From Salisapilia sapeloensis (lineage: Eukaryota; Oomycota; Peronosporomycetes; Peronosporales; Salisapiliaceae): DNA of 64,000 bases. Made by a program: the position numbers and the translations under genes. Positions 9,497-20,782 of this stretch are shown here, piece after piece. Below the pieces are notes generated by a model. It searched no databases, was not told the DNA's origin, and worked only from the letters and a program-made list of their open reading frames with translations. Where the stretch lies: positions 62,001 through 126,000 of the forward strand of contig JAADVB010000019.1 in assembly GCA_023334545.1 (NCBI GenBank). Reading direction: 5' to 3'. Each line of letters starts with the position of its first letter. The stretch's first letter is position 1.

Positions 9497-10468
9497 ATGT
9501 GCAAACCATGCCTCTTCAGTGATGCCATGCCCATGGCCCTCTTCGATTCGGATGCCATGACCCAATCGAACTACAAGTTCCCGTCGGAACTTGAATCGTT
9601 TTCGGATAGCATGTCCGAAAGTTCGTTCGATCAGGACGATGACATGTCTTACTCGGAAGGTGAAAGTGACTTTCTCGAGGAAATTGATGATGATCTACCT
9701 CGTCAAGCGACAAAAGTGTTAAAGGTCGTTACGAACGACAATTACCAAGCGCATGAACTGCTTCTTCGACAGCACGAACGTCTTGAAGCTCGTATCACTG
9801 CATTTGACGATGAGTTAGCTGCATTGAAAAATAGTGCGATTGCAAACGTCATTAATCAAAGCAAGCGACGAGCTCAAGTGGCGCAGATCGGTGCTGATGT
9901 GGAATTGGCACAATCGTTGGGAAACGTAAATATGGTGGAAGACTTGGCTGCCGAGTTGAAAGCTCTTCAGGACGAAGGCAAACGACAGGCCGACACGTTT
10001 GAGCAATTGAAGGAAGCAATTCGGAGCACAAAACGAGCGAAGAGAGAAGCTCAGATGGACAAGTTGGAAGCGGAAGACCGTCTGCGCAACTTCCACAAGA
10101 AGCAATGGATCGTGGAACAATTGCTTAAGACCTGCGAAGATGAAGCTGCGTCCACGGACGACAGTAGCGACGAATGCAGTAGCTACGACGGATCGTCCGT
10201 AGACGGCGATATTGAATTCAACCCGGAGGACTTTGCCACGGACGATGAAGAAGAGGAAGATGAGTTTCCAATGGACGGCGCGGAGAGTTCAGTCTTTAGC
10301 TCCGAGGTGAGTGCGATGTACTCGTCGGACTTGGGTCTGAGTGAAGGTGGTAGGAAACCTTCATTCGGCAACAAGTCCCGTTTGCGTCGCTCGAGATCCG
10401 TGAGCTTTGCCATGGACTCTTGCAACGTCGTACCGTCGGAAACTCAATTATTACCGATTATGGCGTAA
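9497..10468 (+). CDS. acidic coiled-coil protein of unknown function
   Basis: 323 residues from the ATG at 9497, single exon. Order: an acidic Ser/Asp N-terminus (about 20-65), a long coiled coil (about 75-215; QAHELLLRQHERLEARITAF, LKEAIRSTKRAKREAQMDKL), a second Asp/Glu/Ser block (218-265) and a basic Ser-rich tail (NKSRLRRSRSVSFAMDS) that resembles a kinase target. No signal peptide, membrane segment or known domain is seen. Codon use looks like that of its neighbours and the frame is long, so I accept it as a real gene without a functional call. Confidence 0.75.
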   Translation: MCKPCLFSDAMPMALFDSDAMTQSNYKFPSELESFSDSMSESSFDQDDDMSYSEGESDFLEEIDDDLPRQATKVLKVVTNDNYQAHELLLRQHERLEARITAFDDELAALKNSAIANVINQSKRRAQVAQIGADVELAQSLGNVNMVEDLAAELKALQDEGKRQADTFEQLKEAIRSTKRAKREAQMDKLEAEDRLRNFHKKQWIVEQLLKTCEDEAASTDDSSDECSSYDGSSVDGDIEFNPEDFATDDEEEEDEFPMDGAESSVFSSEVSAMYSSDLGLSEGGRKPSFGNKSRLRRSRSVSFAMDSCNVVPSETQLLPIMA

Positions 10469-10877
10469 CGTGGAAACATCGGAAAGAAGGTTGAAGCGTA
10501 AAATCTTTTAAATTTAGTCTTGTCAATAGGAAGCATGGCTACTTTGTCTTTTTCATCAGAGCAAGTACTCCTTCAAAAGAAGGGGTTTTCTGCATTGAGG
10601 ATGTACCTCGTCAGAGCAGATCTTGGTATTTTTGCAACATCATCTGAAATCTATCTCGGGTCTGTCCTACGCGGCAAATTCAAAAGTGAATCACAGGCCA
10701 GTCGATTTGATGTGTTATAAACTTGATATTAACGATATGCATAACATGTTCAAATATCGTTTCAATACGATCTTGAACGGACGCAGTTTTGAAACGGATT
10801 CTGCTTCTGGCCGCGTCTCTCCAACATTAGTTTAGGAATTGGCGCTGCGCGTACGATCAAGAAAGACATCATCAAGA

Positions 10878-11435
10878 ATGGGATTGCTAAACCTCTTGCG
10901 AAAGCTAAAGAAAGATGACAGTGAAGCACGCATCCTTGTCCTCGGTTTAGATAATGGTGGTAAGACAACGATCCTAAAGAAGCTGTCCGAGGAAGACATC
11001 AGCCACATTATGCCGACGCAAGGATTTAATGTCAAGAGTCTGCAGGTCGATGGGTTTAAGCTGAACATGTGGGATATCGGTGGGCAAAAGACCATCCGTC
11101 CGTATTGGCGCAACTACTATGAGCAGACGGATGCGCTTATCTACGTCATTGACAGCGCTGACCGGCGTCGAATGGAAGAAGCTGGCATGGAACTCGTGAC
11201 ACTACTAGAGGAAGAGAAACTCGGCAACGTCCCCATTCTCGTCTTTGCTAACAAGCAGGATTTACTGAATGCTTTGTCTTCTGCCGAAATCTCGACAGCG
11301 TTGAATCTTTCGACAATTCGTGACCGATCGTGGCACATCCAAGCTTGTTCTGCGAAGACCGGTGAAGGCCTTCAGGATGGTATGGAATGGATAGTCAACA
11401 CCATGGGTTCTGGCACTGGTAAGGAAGCGAAATAG
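10878..11435 (+). CDS. ARL3: ADP-ribosylation factor-like GTPase ARL3
   Basis: 185 residues from the ATG at 10878; the open frame upstream only has a TTG. The N-terminal helix ([13 protein letters not shown]), P-loop GLDNGGKTT, switch I region with [14 protein letters not shown], switch [20 protein letters not shown] and the SAKTGEG motif follow ARL3 rather than ARL2 or ARF. In other eukaryotes ARL3 releases lipidated cargo from carrier proteins to deliver it to cilia or flagella. The P-loop has Gly where Ala is more usual (DNAGKT). It is a single exon. The coding frame is intact and the assignment is firm at subfamily level. Confidence 0.92.
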   Translation: MGLLNLLRKLKKDDSEARILVLGLDNGGKTTILKKLSEEDISHIMPTQGFNVKSLQVDGFKLNMWDIGGQKTIRPYWRNYYEQTDALIYVIDSADRRRMEEAGMELVTLLEEEKLGNVPILVFANKQDLLNALSSAEISTALNLSTIRDRSWHIQACSAKTGEGLQDGMEWIVNTMGSGTGKEAK

Positions 11436-12367
11436 GGCCAGCACTGGGTCACGATTCTTTCATCGGGTGCATACCTGAAACTTTAATTGAAATACAAGAC
11501 GAAGAGCAGGAAGTAGGACAAGCTAAAGACGAATACATTTTCTTAGACTTTTCCATTCAAAAGATTTCTTCTCGTCTAATCAAGCTAGTTGGAGAGGTAG
11601 AGATCAGTAGCAGACTGATGATAGGAAGTGTTCATTCGTGTTTCCGCTCTACATGATCTTACACCCGCTGTAGACTCTTCGGTTTACATTTTAAGCATGT
11701 TTTAACTTCAGTGAGCTGGTAACGTTCGAGTTCTTAACAAAATGTTTGACTTTATCAGTATGCTGTGAAGTCGAAAATTACTTCATTTCTTGAAAGTAGG
11801 AGGCGATGGTGGCATCAATTCGAGTCTCTTGTGTACCCTGCGTTTCTAGTACGCTAATATCATAGTAAGGTACCATCATCTTATAATTCTGACCTTCTAC
11901 GCTTGACAAAGTAGATCTCTCGAAAGAAAATATACCATAGATACGTAGCATTAAACGAGCGCATTATTATGGTAAGAATGGAAACTTGGAGCTTTAAAAG
12001 CATGCGATGATCGCTTACCTATCTTTATCCGCTCTCCGGATCATTCAACTCTTAAATCGTAATACAGCGGCACTCTTTCGTCGATGGAAGGCTGAAAATG
12101 AATTAAAATCGACTTTTAAAAAGATAAGAACGCGGGGTACCTGAACACGTGCAAGAGCTTTTCCGATCGAATAGACATCTCGACGACACTAAGCCAGCAA
12201 GAATGAGCATAACTGTCAACGTAAGCTTCCTTACATAGCTAGCCCATAATTTTAAACACACAATAGAGGTCAAAAAGGTATCCGAACGACTCTCTACTAG
12301 TCCCACTCTGCTCCTGACAAGATCTCCAAGAACAAAAGTACTTCTTGTTTGTTTATCAGATCTTTTT
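11436..12367. other. intergenic, nothing recognised
   Basis: About 930 bp between the ARL3 stop and the succinyl-CoA synthetase stop. It is AT-rich with frequent stops and no supported gene. It holds the 3' flanks of both genes. Confidence 0.5.
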
Positions 12368-13760
12368 TTACTTTCTGGTTTCGAAAGCGACATCAACGTC
12401 GGCTTCTTCGGCCTGCGAGACAATGTCGGCAATCTTGACGGCCTTCTGGGCGGCATCATCCAAATCGTCCGTGACAATCAGCTTCATGCCCGACTCCTTG
12501 ATAATTTCCTGTGCACGCTCAACGTTCGTTCCCTTCAATCGGATGATGACTGGCTTCTTCAAGTCCAAGTCCTTGGCCGCAGCAACGATACCGGCAGCAA
12601 TGACATCACAGCGCATGATACCACCAAAGATGTTGACGAGGATGGACTTGACGTGGTCATCCCGGTTGAGGATCTCGAACGCCTTCTTCACCTGGTCTTC
12701 GCTGGCTCCGCCACCGACGTCCAAGAAGTTGGCCGGGCTGCCGCCAAAGAGCGAGATGATGTCCATGGTGGCCATAGCGAGACCGGCGCCGTTGACAAGG
12801 CATCCGATCGTGCCGTCGAGACCAATGTAGTTGAGGTCGTACTCGCCTGCTTCGACTTCACGCGAGTCTTCCTGCGACTTGTCACGCTGGTCAAAGATTT
12901 CCTTATGACGGAAGCCAGCGTTGTCGTCAAAGTTGAGCTTGGCGTCACAAGCGTAGATGTTTCCTTCCGGCGTTTCGGCCATGGGGTTGATTTCCACCAA
13001 GGTCGCGTCGACACCGACAAACATGTTGTACAAGTTCTTGATCATGTCCTCCAACTGCGGTCGAGCAGCTTCTTCCGCACCCAAGTTGGTCGCAAGGCGC
13101 TTGATCTGTTCATCCGTCGGACCGGTGCTGACGTCGATGTTTTCCTGGAAGATGAGCTCCGGGGTGGCGGCAGCGACGTCTTCAATGGAGGTACCGCCGG
13201 CAGGAGAGGCCACCATGACTGGGCCTTGGGAGACACGGTCCATGAGGATGCTAAAGTACATTTCACGACGCATGTAGACGCGTTCCATGAGGAAGACCTT
13301 GGACACTTCAATGCCCTTGGCGCCCGTCTGCTTCGTCACGAGCGTCTGTCCGAGCATCTTTTCAGCATATTCACGAGCTTGTTCAGGACGTGTGCACATG
13401 TGGACGCCACCCTTGAATCCGTTCGTGAAGGAGCCAAGACCACGGCCACCGGTGAGAGCCTGTGCCTTGAGGACGACATCAACACCAGCTATACATAAAA
13501 ATATTAATACGGGTAGGATACGATGGTATAGCTAGTAGGAGCTTACGTCGGTCACCCTTGAGGGCTTTGAAAGCAGCTTCGGCCTCTTCCGGCGAGTGTG
13601 CGACCTGGCCTGGAGGCGTCTGGACACCGTACTCTTGCATGACGGCAAGAGACTGGTGTTCATGCAAATTCAGTCGACGCACTGACTGCTTGAGGTGGCT
13701 GGGGGCATTCAATAAGGCCGCCGACGAGCGGCTCGAGTTCCGAAGGACACGTCCGAGCAT
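12368..13760 (-). CDS. succinyl-CoA synthetase beta subunit, mitochondrial
   Basis: Two exons, 13547-13760 and 12368-13488, with a 58-bp intron (GTAAGC...TATAG); 1335 nt, 444 residues. The enzyme converts succinyl-CoA to succinate with ADP or GDP phosphorylation in the TCA cycle. The N-terminus (LGRVLRNSSRSSAALLN) is a mitochondrial presequence. LNLHEHQSLAVMQEYGV begins the mature ATP-grasp domain, KAQALTGGRGLGSF is the nucleotide-binding segment, and EINPMAETPEGNIYACDAKL is the ATP-grasp metal site. The C-terminal ligase domain carries GLDGTIGCLVNGAGLAMATM and FLDVGGGASEDQV. The nucleotide specificity cannot be told by eye. About 190 bp separate it from the nitronate monooxygenase upstream on the same strand. 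Confidence 0.95.
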
Positions 13761-13952
13761 GGTGTAGACTAGACGGATTTTGATTTGGTTGTTGTGCGGT
13801 GAGGAATGGCTGATGTTCGTAACTTTTTCAACACTTGGCGGTTGTATAGTTGGATATGTTGCAGCAACTGCAGTTCTGAAGGTTAACAGCAGGTGTGGAT
13901 CGGGTATGTGGACCACTTGAGCGATATAAATTGAAAGATATGTGAAAGATAT

Positions 13953-15014
13953 TTAAATTGCATATATCTTGTTGTATTCTTTTTCGAGTAACTCCATGAT
14001 TTGTATGGCTGGTAGATCTTGTGCAAACTGTGGTGATTGACCAGACCATAAGGAGGAGAAAGATGTGTCATCGTTGCTTTCAGCAGCTTTCTTTAGAGGT
14101 GCTAGAGGACCGACGGCGTATGGAAATGGAGGCACTTGATCACTCATAGGACCATGCTCTCGCATTAATTTGTTCACAATACTCCGAGCTGGTTTGCTTG
14201 AAAAGACGTTCGTGATTGCAGTATCACTACCTTTGGCTTGGCTTAATGCGTCCTTATGAAGACTGCTAATAAGACTTTCATGGGAACGGAGGAAAAGTGT
14301 ACCCATTTGGATTGCAGAGGCACCGAGAGCAAAGGCAGCAGCCATCCCTCGGCTGTCGCCAAAGCCACCAGCAGCGATAACTGGGATGTTTACTTCATCC
14401 ACGATGCCAGGCAATAAGGACATGGTACCTACTTGCTGACTGACATCCGTAGCGAGAAACATACCACGATGACCTCCGGCTTCACTACCCTGTGCGATGA
14501 TGGCATCGCATCCTCGACTTTCGAGGTAGCTGGCCTCTTCCACGGTCGTTGCAGACGACATGACGAAAGCTCCGGTATCGTGCACTTGTTGAACAAGATT
14601 TTCTGCTGGAACGCCGAAATGGAATGAAACAACCTCGGGCTTTAGATCTTGTACCAATTTTAACGCTTGTTGATCGAAAGTATACCTCGTGGGGATCGTA
14701 TCCACTGCATGCTTCGTGTCGATCTTAAACGACGTATAGTATGGCTCGAGTTGCTTGGTCCAATTCCTTTCTATGCCGTCGTAGTAGGCAGTTTGTGGAT
14801 GGCAAAAGAAGTTGAGATTGATCGGTGTGGACGGTGGAGTACTGGAACGGAATCTGGTGACCTGGTCCCGAATGGCCTCATCGGACAGCTGGGAGCATGG
14901 AATCGCACCCAAGCCACCACCGTTGGCTATTGCGATGGCTAGTTGGCAGTCCTGAGCACCAGCCATTGGGGCCTGGAAGAGCGGGAGGCGGATCCCAAGA
15001 CGCTGGACCACCAT
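13953..15014 (-). CDS. nitronate monooxygenase (2-nitropropane dioxygenase family)
   Basis: 353 residues if started at the ATG at 15014 (MVVQRLGIRLPLF), where family homology begins. The frame is open to an ATG at 15182, but that 56-residue extension has no family character. It is an FMN TIM-barrel enzyme that oxidises alkyl nitronates. Visible motifs are LFQAPMAGAQD (motif I), GGGLGAIPCSQL, FHFGVP, the glycine-rich AQGSEAGGHRG that binds FMN phosphate, and IPVIAAGGFGDSRG. The catalytic His region is GSEAGGHRG, as in class I NMO. No targeting signal is evident. The 5' end is divergent from the GH5 glucanase gene. Confidence 0.88.
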   Translation of the reverse strand: MVVQRLGIRLPLFQAPMAGAQDCQLAIAIANGGGLGAIPCSQLSDEAIRDQVTRFRSSTPPSTPINLNFFCHPQTAYYDGIERNWTKQLEPYYTSFKIDTKHAVDTIPTRYTFDQQALKLVQDLKPEVVSFHFGVPAENLVQQVHDTGAFVMSSATTVEEASYLESRGCDAIIAQGSEAGGHRGMFLATDVSQQVGTMSLLPGIVDEVNIPVIAAGGFGDSRGMAAAFALGASAIQMGTLFLRSHESLISSLHKDALSQAKGSDTAITNVFSSKPARSIVNKLMREHGPMSDQVPPFPYAVGPLAPLKKAAESNDDTSFSSLWSGQSPQFAQDLPAIQIMELLEKEYNKIYAI

Positions 15015-15590
15015 CTTTGGGTTCAGATTGAGGAGTGTCAAATCGTATGGGATTTCTATACAAAAATTTATGCCACGCAAGCACTTCATAGCGAAATATG
15101 TCGGTCTAGAAAAGATAGACAGGTACGTATTCTTGCATTCGCCATCACGATCTAGCAAGATCAGAATCCGTGACGCTTGCATGCCATGCTGGAGATATCT
15201 GTAAAGACGGATGAGATCGCAGCGGTCTGGAAACTATATAAGATATCAGTGGAAACCTAGAAAAACAAGTTGACGACGCTGCAACTATATTCTTTTTTGC
15301 TTTCAACTCTGAAATGTAAGACAAAACGAAGAGCTAAAGTCCAGTGATCTTTCGATCCTTGTCGCCTCTATCTCCTTTTGATGATCGACATGCGGAAACT
15401 GAGCTGTCATGGAAACCAGCCGGTCCTCTAGCATACGTAGTCCAAGTCAAAGCCACGTAGCCACGTACGACACGACAGCACTTTGTAGGCATTTCGACCC
15501 ATGATCTCACACCGATGCGTCAGTAGATGGAAACGTTGAGTAGGCTCTGTTTGTGGTCATCCGAGGCTTTCGACAGTCTTCACCTGCTTT

Positions 15591-15604
15591 TCATTCTCAA
15601 ATTT
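15591..15604 (+). promoter_or_regulatory. oomycete Inr/FPR core promoter element
   Basis: TCATTCTCAAATTT lies 21 bp before the glucanase ATG (15625). It matches the oomycete initiator plus flanking region (CATTYYNCAATTT type), where transcription starts within the CATT part. The implied leader is about 30 nt. The element was assigned by eye. Confidence 0.65.
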
Positions 15605-15624
15605 GACATCTTGAACGCAAGATC

Positions 15625-16859
15625 ATGATGCTTCGGACCCTCAAGTTTGTATTTGCGACTGCTGCTCTCACCGCAACCGGCGTCGTCGGGCACGTCAAGG
15701 ACAAAATCATCGACGGTGCTCCTATCCGTGGCACCAATCTTGGTGGCTGGCTGGTAAGTGAACACTGGATGACCGCCACAGCAAAGTTTTGGGATCTCGT
15801 GCCGGAGGACAAGCGTGATGACGGTGAATATCAAGCAATTGCGTCTTCTAGCGACCCCGAAGCGGTTCGGAAAGGAATGGAAGAGTGGCATCGAACCTTT
15901 ATTACGGAGAAGGATATTAAGGAAATTGCCGAGGCTGGATTGAATACAGTGCGAGTGCCAGTGGGCTATTGGCTAACTCAAGAAGACAAGCATGATCCGT
16001 CTAGAAAAGAAGAATGGAAGATGTTTCCAAAGGACAATGTTGAGATGGTGGACAAGCTGATGAACTGGACCGCAACACACAACATCGCAGTGCTCTTTAG
16101 CATCCACGCAGCCAAGGGCAGTCAGAACGGAATGGAGCATAGTGCTGCGGTAAGTTCAAATATCTATTGGGACAAGTACACCGAAAACGTGAAGAACACA
16201 ATCGACCTTGCCGTATTCATCGCTGAGAGGTACAAAGATGCTGAGTCATTCCTCGGTATTGGCCTTTTAAACGAGCCGACGGGTGACCTGGACAATGACG
16301 TCTTGTTCCAGTACTACAAGGACGCGTACAAGGCTGTGCGTGAAACTGGTAGTGACTGCATTCTGGTGATCATGCCGAAGCTCATCGATGACGTGAGTTG
16401 CATGAATGGCTTCATGGACGAGGCATCTGGTTACGAGCGAGTGTTTGTTGAGCAACATTTGTACCCTGGTGAGTATCCTTTCAACAATTATTCATGGCAT
16501 GCGACTTATGATGCTTAATAGGTCTATTCGGAAATTGTGATGGTTGTAATGGCGAGCAAGTAATTGGCTCTGTGAGTGATATGGGGGACATGATCGACAC
16601 TTGGAATACGAAAAACACCAACCGCTTATTCATCGGTGAGTGGAGCTTGGCTGACGGTTTGAGCTTGACACCCGAAGAATCGGATAAGTTTACCAAAGCA
16701 AAAATGAAGATGCTACAGAAGGCTACGGGGGGATGGACTCTATGGTCCTGGCACAGCACAGGCGACGACATCCTCGACTATACCAACGGTTGGAGTATGT
16801 ACTCGATTGCCAACACAAAAGCCAATTACAGATCGGAGATCCTGCAAGAAGATTACTGA
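15625..16859 (+). CDS. secreted GH5-family glucan 1,3-beta-glucosidase (exo-beta-1,3-glucanase)
   Basis: Two exons, 15625-16468 and 16522-16859, with a 53-bp intron (CCTG|GTGAGT...AATAG|GTC); 1182 nt, 393 residues. Residues 1 to about 22 form a signal peptide ending near GVVG. The fold is a GH5 TIM barrel: RGTNLGGWLVSEHWMTAT (typical of fungal and oomycete exo-1,3-beta-glucanases), NTVRVPVGYW, LLNEPTGD (acid/base Glu) and RLFIGEWSLADG (nucleophile Glu), then GGWTLWSWHSTGDD. Both catalytic Glu are present only in the spliced product. It probably trims beta-1,3-glucan of its own wall or of the host. The core promoter element at 15591 supports this start. Confidence 0.93.
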
Positions 16860-19220
16860 TACTAAAGAGGGTTTAAACTACATAGCCATGTGCATTGACA
16901 TCGTAAAATCTTGATTCAAAGTCACGGAATGGAAATCTTGAATTCGTGTCAACTTTCGTTGTCGAGTGGCATTTCATAGCTTTTATTTCTTTTACCAGAC
17001 ATATGTTGAAGTTATCTTGTAGACCCATTTCGTTGGATTGGAGACGACGAAGATGAAAAGAGTACAAGTACTAGAAACTAACACACTTCTAGTTCTTACC
17101 TTAAAGTTGTAGTGGATACCTTTGCCGATACGCATGTAGCTTAGTATTGGCTCTATTCCAAGTCGACATTGTAGCCATTGCTTATGGTGCATTTCGTTGT
17201 GCCGTAGCGAATTGAACTGTGCAGTCTAGTCCAAGTTCCCATTATCTGTCCGAAGATATGCATCGAGTGTATATATTTTTCATGATCAGACATCCGAGAC
17301 AAGTTTGTTGCCAAGCTTTGTAGAGTAAATAGTTGATGTCCTTGTCATGATGTCTGCTCGGGTGGGAACGTTAATTTAGCTCCTCTCGAAAGACGTCGCT
17401 ACTGGCCAGCATTTTGTCTTTTAATCGTGAGCCAAGCCTCTCAATGGGAATACTTTGGATGGTAACATGTGAGGGAATATAGACGTTTGTGCGTACATTT
17501 GCAGGAAAGTGAATAGTTACCATAGCATCTGACGCATCCATATTTATGCTAAAATCCCTCGTTTTATCACCTAGCATTCCCTATCTATCTACTTTAGCTG
17601 ACGGGAAGAAGATCTACCAACCATCGCTGAAATAGAAACACCTACTGAATACGGTGAGGTTAACTACATGCAGTGAGATAATAGTGGAAAGCAACCATTC
17701 ATCCGTTGCATCTACCAATGGGGACTAAAGCAAATTCAGTTCCATAAGACGTCTTTGGTTCCTTACCAAGTACGCCCTTAGTTACTGGTGCAAAAGATTG
17801 AAGTGTAAGTATCTTTCGCTCAATCCATGTCTGTCTATGGAGTCCATCTCTAATGGAATTAGCCATCCCAAAAAGTGGCATGTCAATTGCTAAGCTAAAG
17901 CCTTCCGACAGGAAGTCTGTCCTAAGCAAATGTCAGAATCCGCGATTCTATTGCCAATGCTCCTTGGAAACTATAATAGAAGCTCGCGAGACTTCGAGTA
18001 CGGTATCCAAAATTCTGATCCGTGTAGAATGAGTGCCTATCCGTAGTCTAATGATGGCTTGGATGCATACACGAATCATGGCAAACTCTCGTTGGGTGCT
18101 CGCTACTGCAAATGACTGACAAGCGTCATCAGCCTCTCCCACTACGCCAGCATCCCTTTCGAATTTCCACATCCTTCCACTGAGGCCCACGCCACGTCTG
18201 CCCATGACAGCAAAGAGGTGCTTTCACTAGGTCATGACTATGACTAGGCGCCACGATTAAAAGATCGATTGACCACTTGTAAAGCAAAGTACATGTTTGT
18301 TATTGGACTCAAACTCTGCAAACGAGCTGCTAAACTTTCCCGTAAAACTCATCTTACATGAAGAGGGTGGCAGTGCAAATACTCGCATTTCGCATGTACT
18401 TGTCGATAGTGGAGTAGACACTAAAGGCAATAAAGGATGATGGCAGTGGATAGTTCGAACAAGCCGGAAATAGACGACAAAATGCAACTAGTAAAGAGCC
18501 GTTCCATGTGGGATTGTACCAACTGAAGATCTCTTTGTAATCTTCCGGATCAGAACGCGCGGGGACGAAGACCGAAGCTTGATTAGAGGAAGGAATCTTT
18601 TAAAGCCGCATCTTGAAGCAGCAACCAACTGTGGTGGATGCGAACGCAATTGAATCTGTTAAGAGATCACACCATCATTTCACAATCCTTCTATACCCCA
18701 TACGCGATGAAGGGACTGATTCCCGATCAATGGTGCGCAGTAGCTCACGCTTTCTGATCCACCGCATAACCAAGATTCAAACCGCCGTGCAATGCTTGAG
18801 TTGAACTATGTAAACGTAGGGCATGCCCAGCTGATACCTAATGAGCTGGAACTAACGTGTATATGCACGTGTACCCTTGCTCGAACCATAGAGTCAACAT
18901 TTGTGGTAGGACACCTTTGTCTCGATCAGAGCTGAGACTATGCGTAAAGTCGCTTCCTTTCAGTATGCAGCTTGAAGCTATTAATCAAGTACCAGGTGAT
19001 ACTGAGCTAGTAGATGGCTTCATCCTCTATCTACCTCTATGAATGGCAAAAGCACGCCGTATCAGCGTCCACTACCTTCCAATCGTTCTATATTCCTCCT
19101 GCAAACAAGATACGATCCACACCTCCAGAATGCGTCGCTACTCACGATGTAGATTCCCCATCTGATTACAGGAAGAGGTTGCAGATCGTGGTCTTTATGG
19201 TATTCGCCCCGGAGCGTGTT
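16860..19220. other. gene-poor interval with possible minus-strand relics
   Basis: About 2.4 kb. Several minus-strand frames follow one another (18205-17948, 17929-17699, 17577-17371, 17192-16992, 17067-16873) with protein-like stretches such as RTNVYIPSHVTIQSIPIERL and LQCRLGIEPILSYMRIGKG. They are separated by stops and frame changes. They may be remains of one or two minus-strand genes. I recognise no family, and chance open frames are possible. The last ~50 bp lead into the phosphatase promoter. Confidence 0.3.
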
Positions 19221-19236
19221 TCATTCCCAAACTTTC
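19221..19236 (+). promoter_or_regulatory. Inr/FPR-like core promoter element
   Basis: TCATTCCCAAACTTTC lies 31 bp upstream of the phosphatase ATG (19268). It fits the oomycete initiator pattern with one difference in the flanking T-run. Confidence 0.5.
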
Positions 19237-19267
19237 CTCGTCGCCCACAAGAAGCTTCATACAAGTT

Positions 19268-20782
19268 ATGTTTGCGTTTGCAATACCGCTTGCGCTCCTC
19301 GCCGTTTCCAGCCAAGCGGCTGCTATTGACGATGATGCTTGCGATTTCTTCCTCTCTTCGTTCGGTTGCGTCCCGGAGGCCTTGTGCTCGTACCAATTCC
19401 AGTTTGGTGATCTAACGCCGAATCAGTCGTGCCGAGTTCGCCCGAATGTGAACAAAGCTCCGCAGCAAATGCATCTAGCGTACGCTGGTAGCTCTCCAGG
19501 AACTGCCATGACGATTTCCTGGGCTACATTTGATGATGTCAAGGAGAGTGCCGTGTGGATCGGCACGTCAGAAAATGAATTGGATGTGTCGAATGAAGCT
19601 GTCACGAGCGCGACGTACTATAGTGAAGATGACTATGAGCTCTACCAGCACCACGTGACGGTCGATGGCCTTGAACCGAACACTAGATACTACTACAAAG
19701 TCGGCACTCCGGACGATGACAAGTTCCAGAGCGAAGTTGCATCCTTCGTGACGGCACGTGAAGCATCAGATGATTCTGAATTCGATATCCTCGTGTACGG
19801 CGATGTCGGTTTCGATAAAAATGCCATGGATACAATTACGTATGTGAATCAATTGTCATCGGATGCCTCGATCGACTTTGTTCTACACCTCGGTGATCTC
19901 GGCTATGCCGATGATTCGTTCCTCAAGCCTTCCCAAGCACTCGGATTCTTCTATGAAGAGGTGTACAATAAGTGGATGAACATGATGACGCCGCTCATGT
20001 CTGTCAAGCCGTATATGGTCATCGTTGGTAACCACGAGGCTGAATGCCACTCGCCCAACTGCCAAGCTTCGTCTTACAAACAAGAACATCTAGGCAACTA
20101 CTCTGCTTACAATGCTCGGTTTCCAATGCCATCGGAAGAGTCGGGCGGCGTTCTCTCTATGTGGTATTCGTTTGACACGTCAAAAGTTCACATGAGCTGT
20201 ATATCGTCTGAAACCGATTATGAGGGTGCTCCGAAGAACCACTATACGCTCAAGGGTGGAAATGGAAACTTTGGCGACCAATTGGCGTGGCTTGAAAAGG
20301 ATTTGCAAGCTGCGGATGAGAATCGGGATAATGTCCCATGGATCATTGTATCGATGCACCGACCATTGTACACGGCTGACACAGCGAATGCCCAAGGAGT
20401 GCCGACAGACTATTCTGCCAAGGTCCAAGCAGCGTTTGAAGATCTCTTTATCAAGTACAAGGTCGACGTCGTGCTTTCCGGACACGAGCATTCGTATGAA
20501 AGACAAGCACCGATTAAGAAGAATAAGGCCGTGATGGATGGCGTCTCGAGCGATGGAACGCTCTACGAGAAACCTCAGGCACCTGTCTACATTGTGACCG
20601 GAGCTGCTGGTAACATTGAGGACCATACGGACTTGCCCAGCAACCCTCCGGCTTGGAACATGGCGTTGGATGATCAGAACTTTGGCGTTTCGCGAGTGAC
20701 GGTGAACCGAGATTCACTTAAGTGGACGTTTACTGCTAGTTCATCAGGCAAAGTGCTTGATTCGTTCACAATGACCAAGTAG
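19268..20782 (+). CDS. secreted purple acid phosphatase (paralogue 1)
   Basis: 504 residues, single exon. Residues 1-18 are a signal peptide (AFAIPLALLAVSSQAAA). A Cys-bearing N-terminal segment (CDFFLSSFGCVPEALC) precedes a fibronectin-III-like PAP N-domain (TAMTISWATFDDV, NTRYYYKVG). The metallophosphatase core follows with all five metal-ligand blocks: YGDVG, HLGDLGYADD, GNHEAECH, VSMHRP and GHEHSYER. It hydrolyses phosphomonoesters at low pH and is probably extracellular, for phosphate scavenging. The paralogue at 39051-40680 has the same layout and carries an intron inside the GNHE codon, which is absent here. The identification is firm. Confidence 0.94.
   Translation: MFAFAIPLALLAVSSQAAAIDDDACDFFLSSFGCVPEALCSYQFQFGDLTPNQSCRVRPNVNKAPQQMHLAYAGSSPGTAMTISWATFDDVKESAVWIGTSENELDVSNEAVTSATYYSEDDYELYQHHVTVDGLEPNTRYYYKVGTPDDDKFQSEVASFVTAREASDDSEFDILVYGDVGFDKNAMDTITYVNQLSSDASIDFVLHLGDLGYADDSFLKPSQALGFFYEEVYNKWMNMMTPLMSVKPYMVIVGNHEAECHSPNCQASSYKQEHLGNYSAYNARFPMPSEESGGVLSMWYSFDTSKVHMSCISSETDYEGAPKNHYTLKGGNGNFGDQLAWLEKDLQAADENRDNVPWIIVSMHRPLYTADTANAQGVPTDYSAKVQAAFEDLFIKYKVDVVLSGHEHSYERQAPIKKNKAVMDGVSSDGTLYEKPQAPVYIVTGAAGNIEDHTDLPSNPPAWNMALDDQNFGVSRVTVNRDSLKWTFTASSSGKVLDSFTMTK

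Noticed and set aside
12653-13498. 281-codon plus-strand frame over the succinyl-CoA synthetase gene
   Set aside because: It is the complement of a well-conserved enzyme and has no family character of its own.
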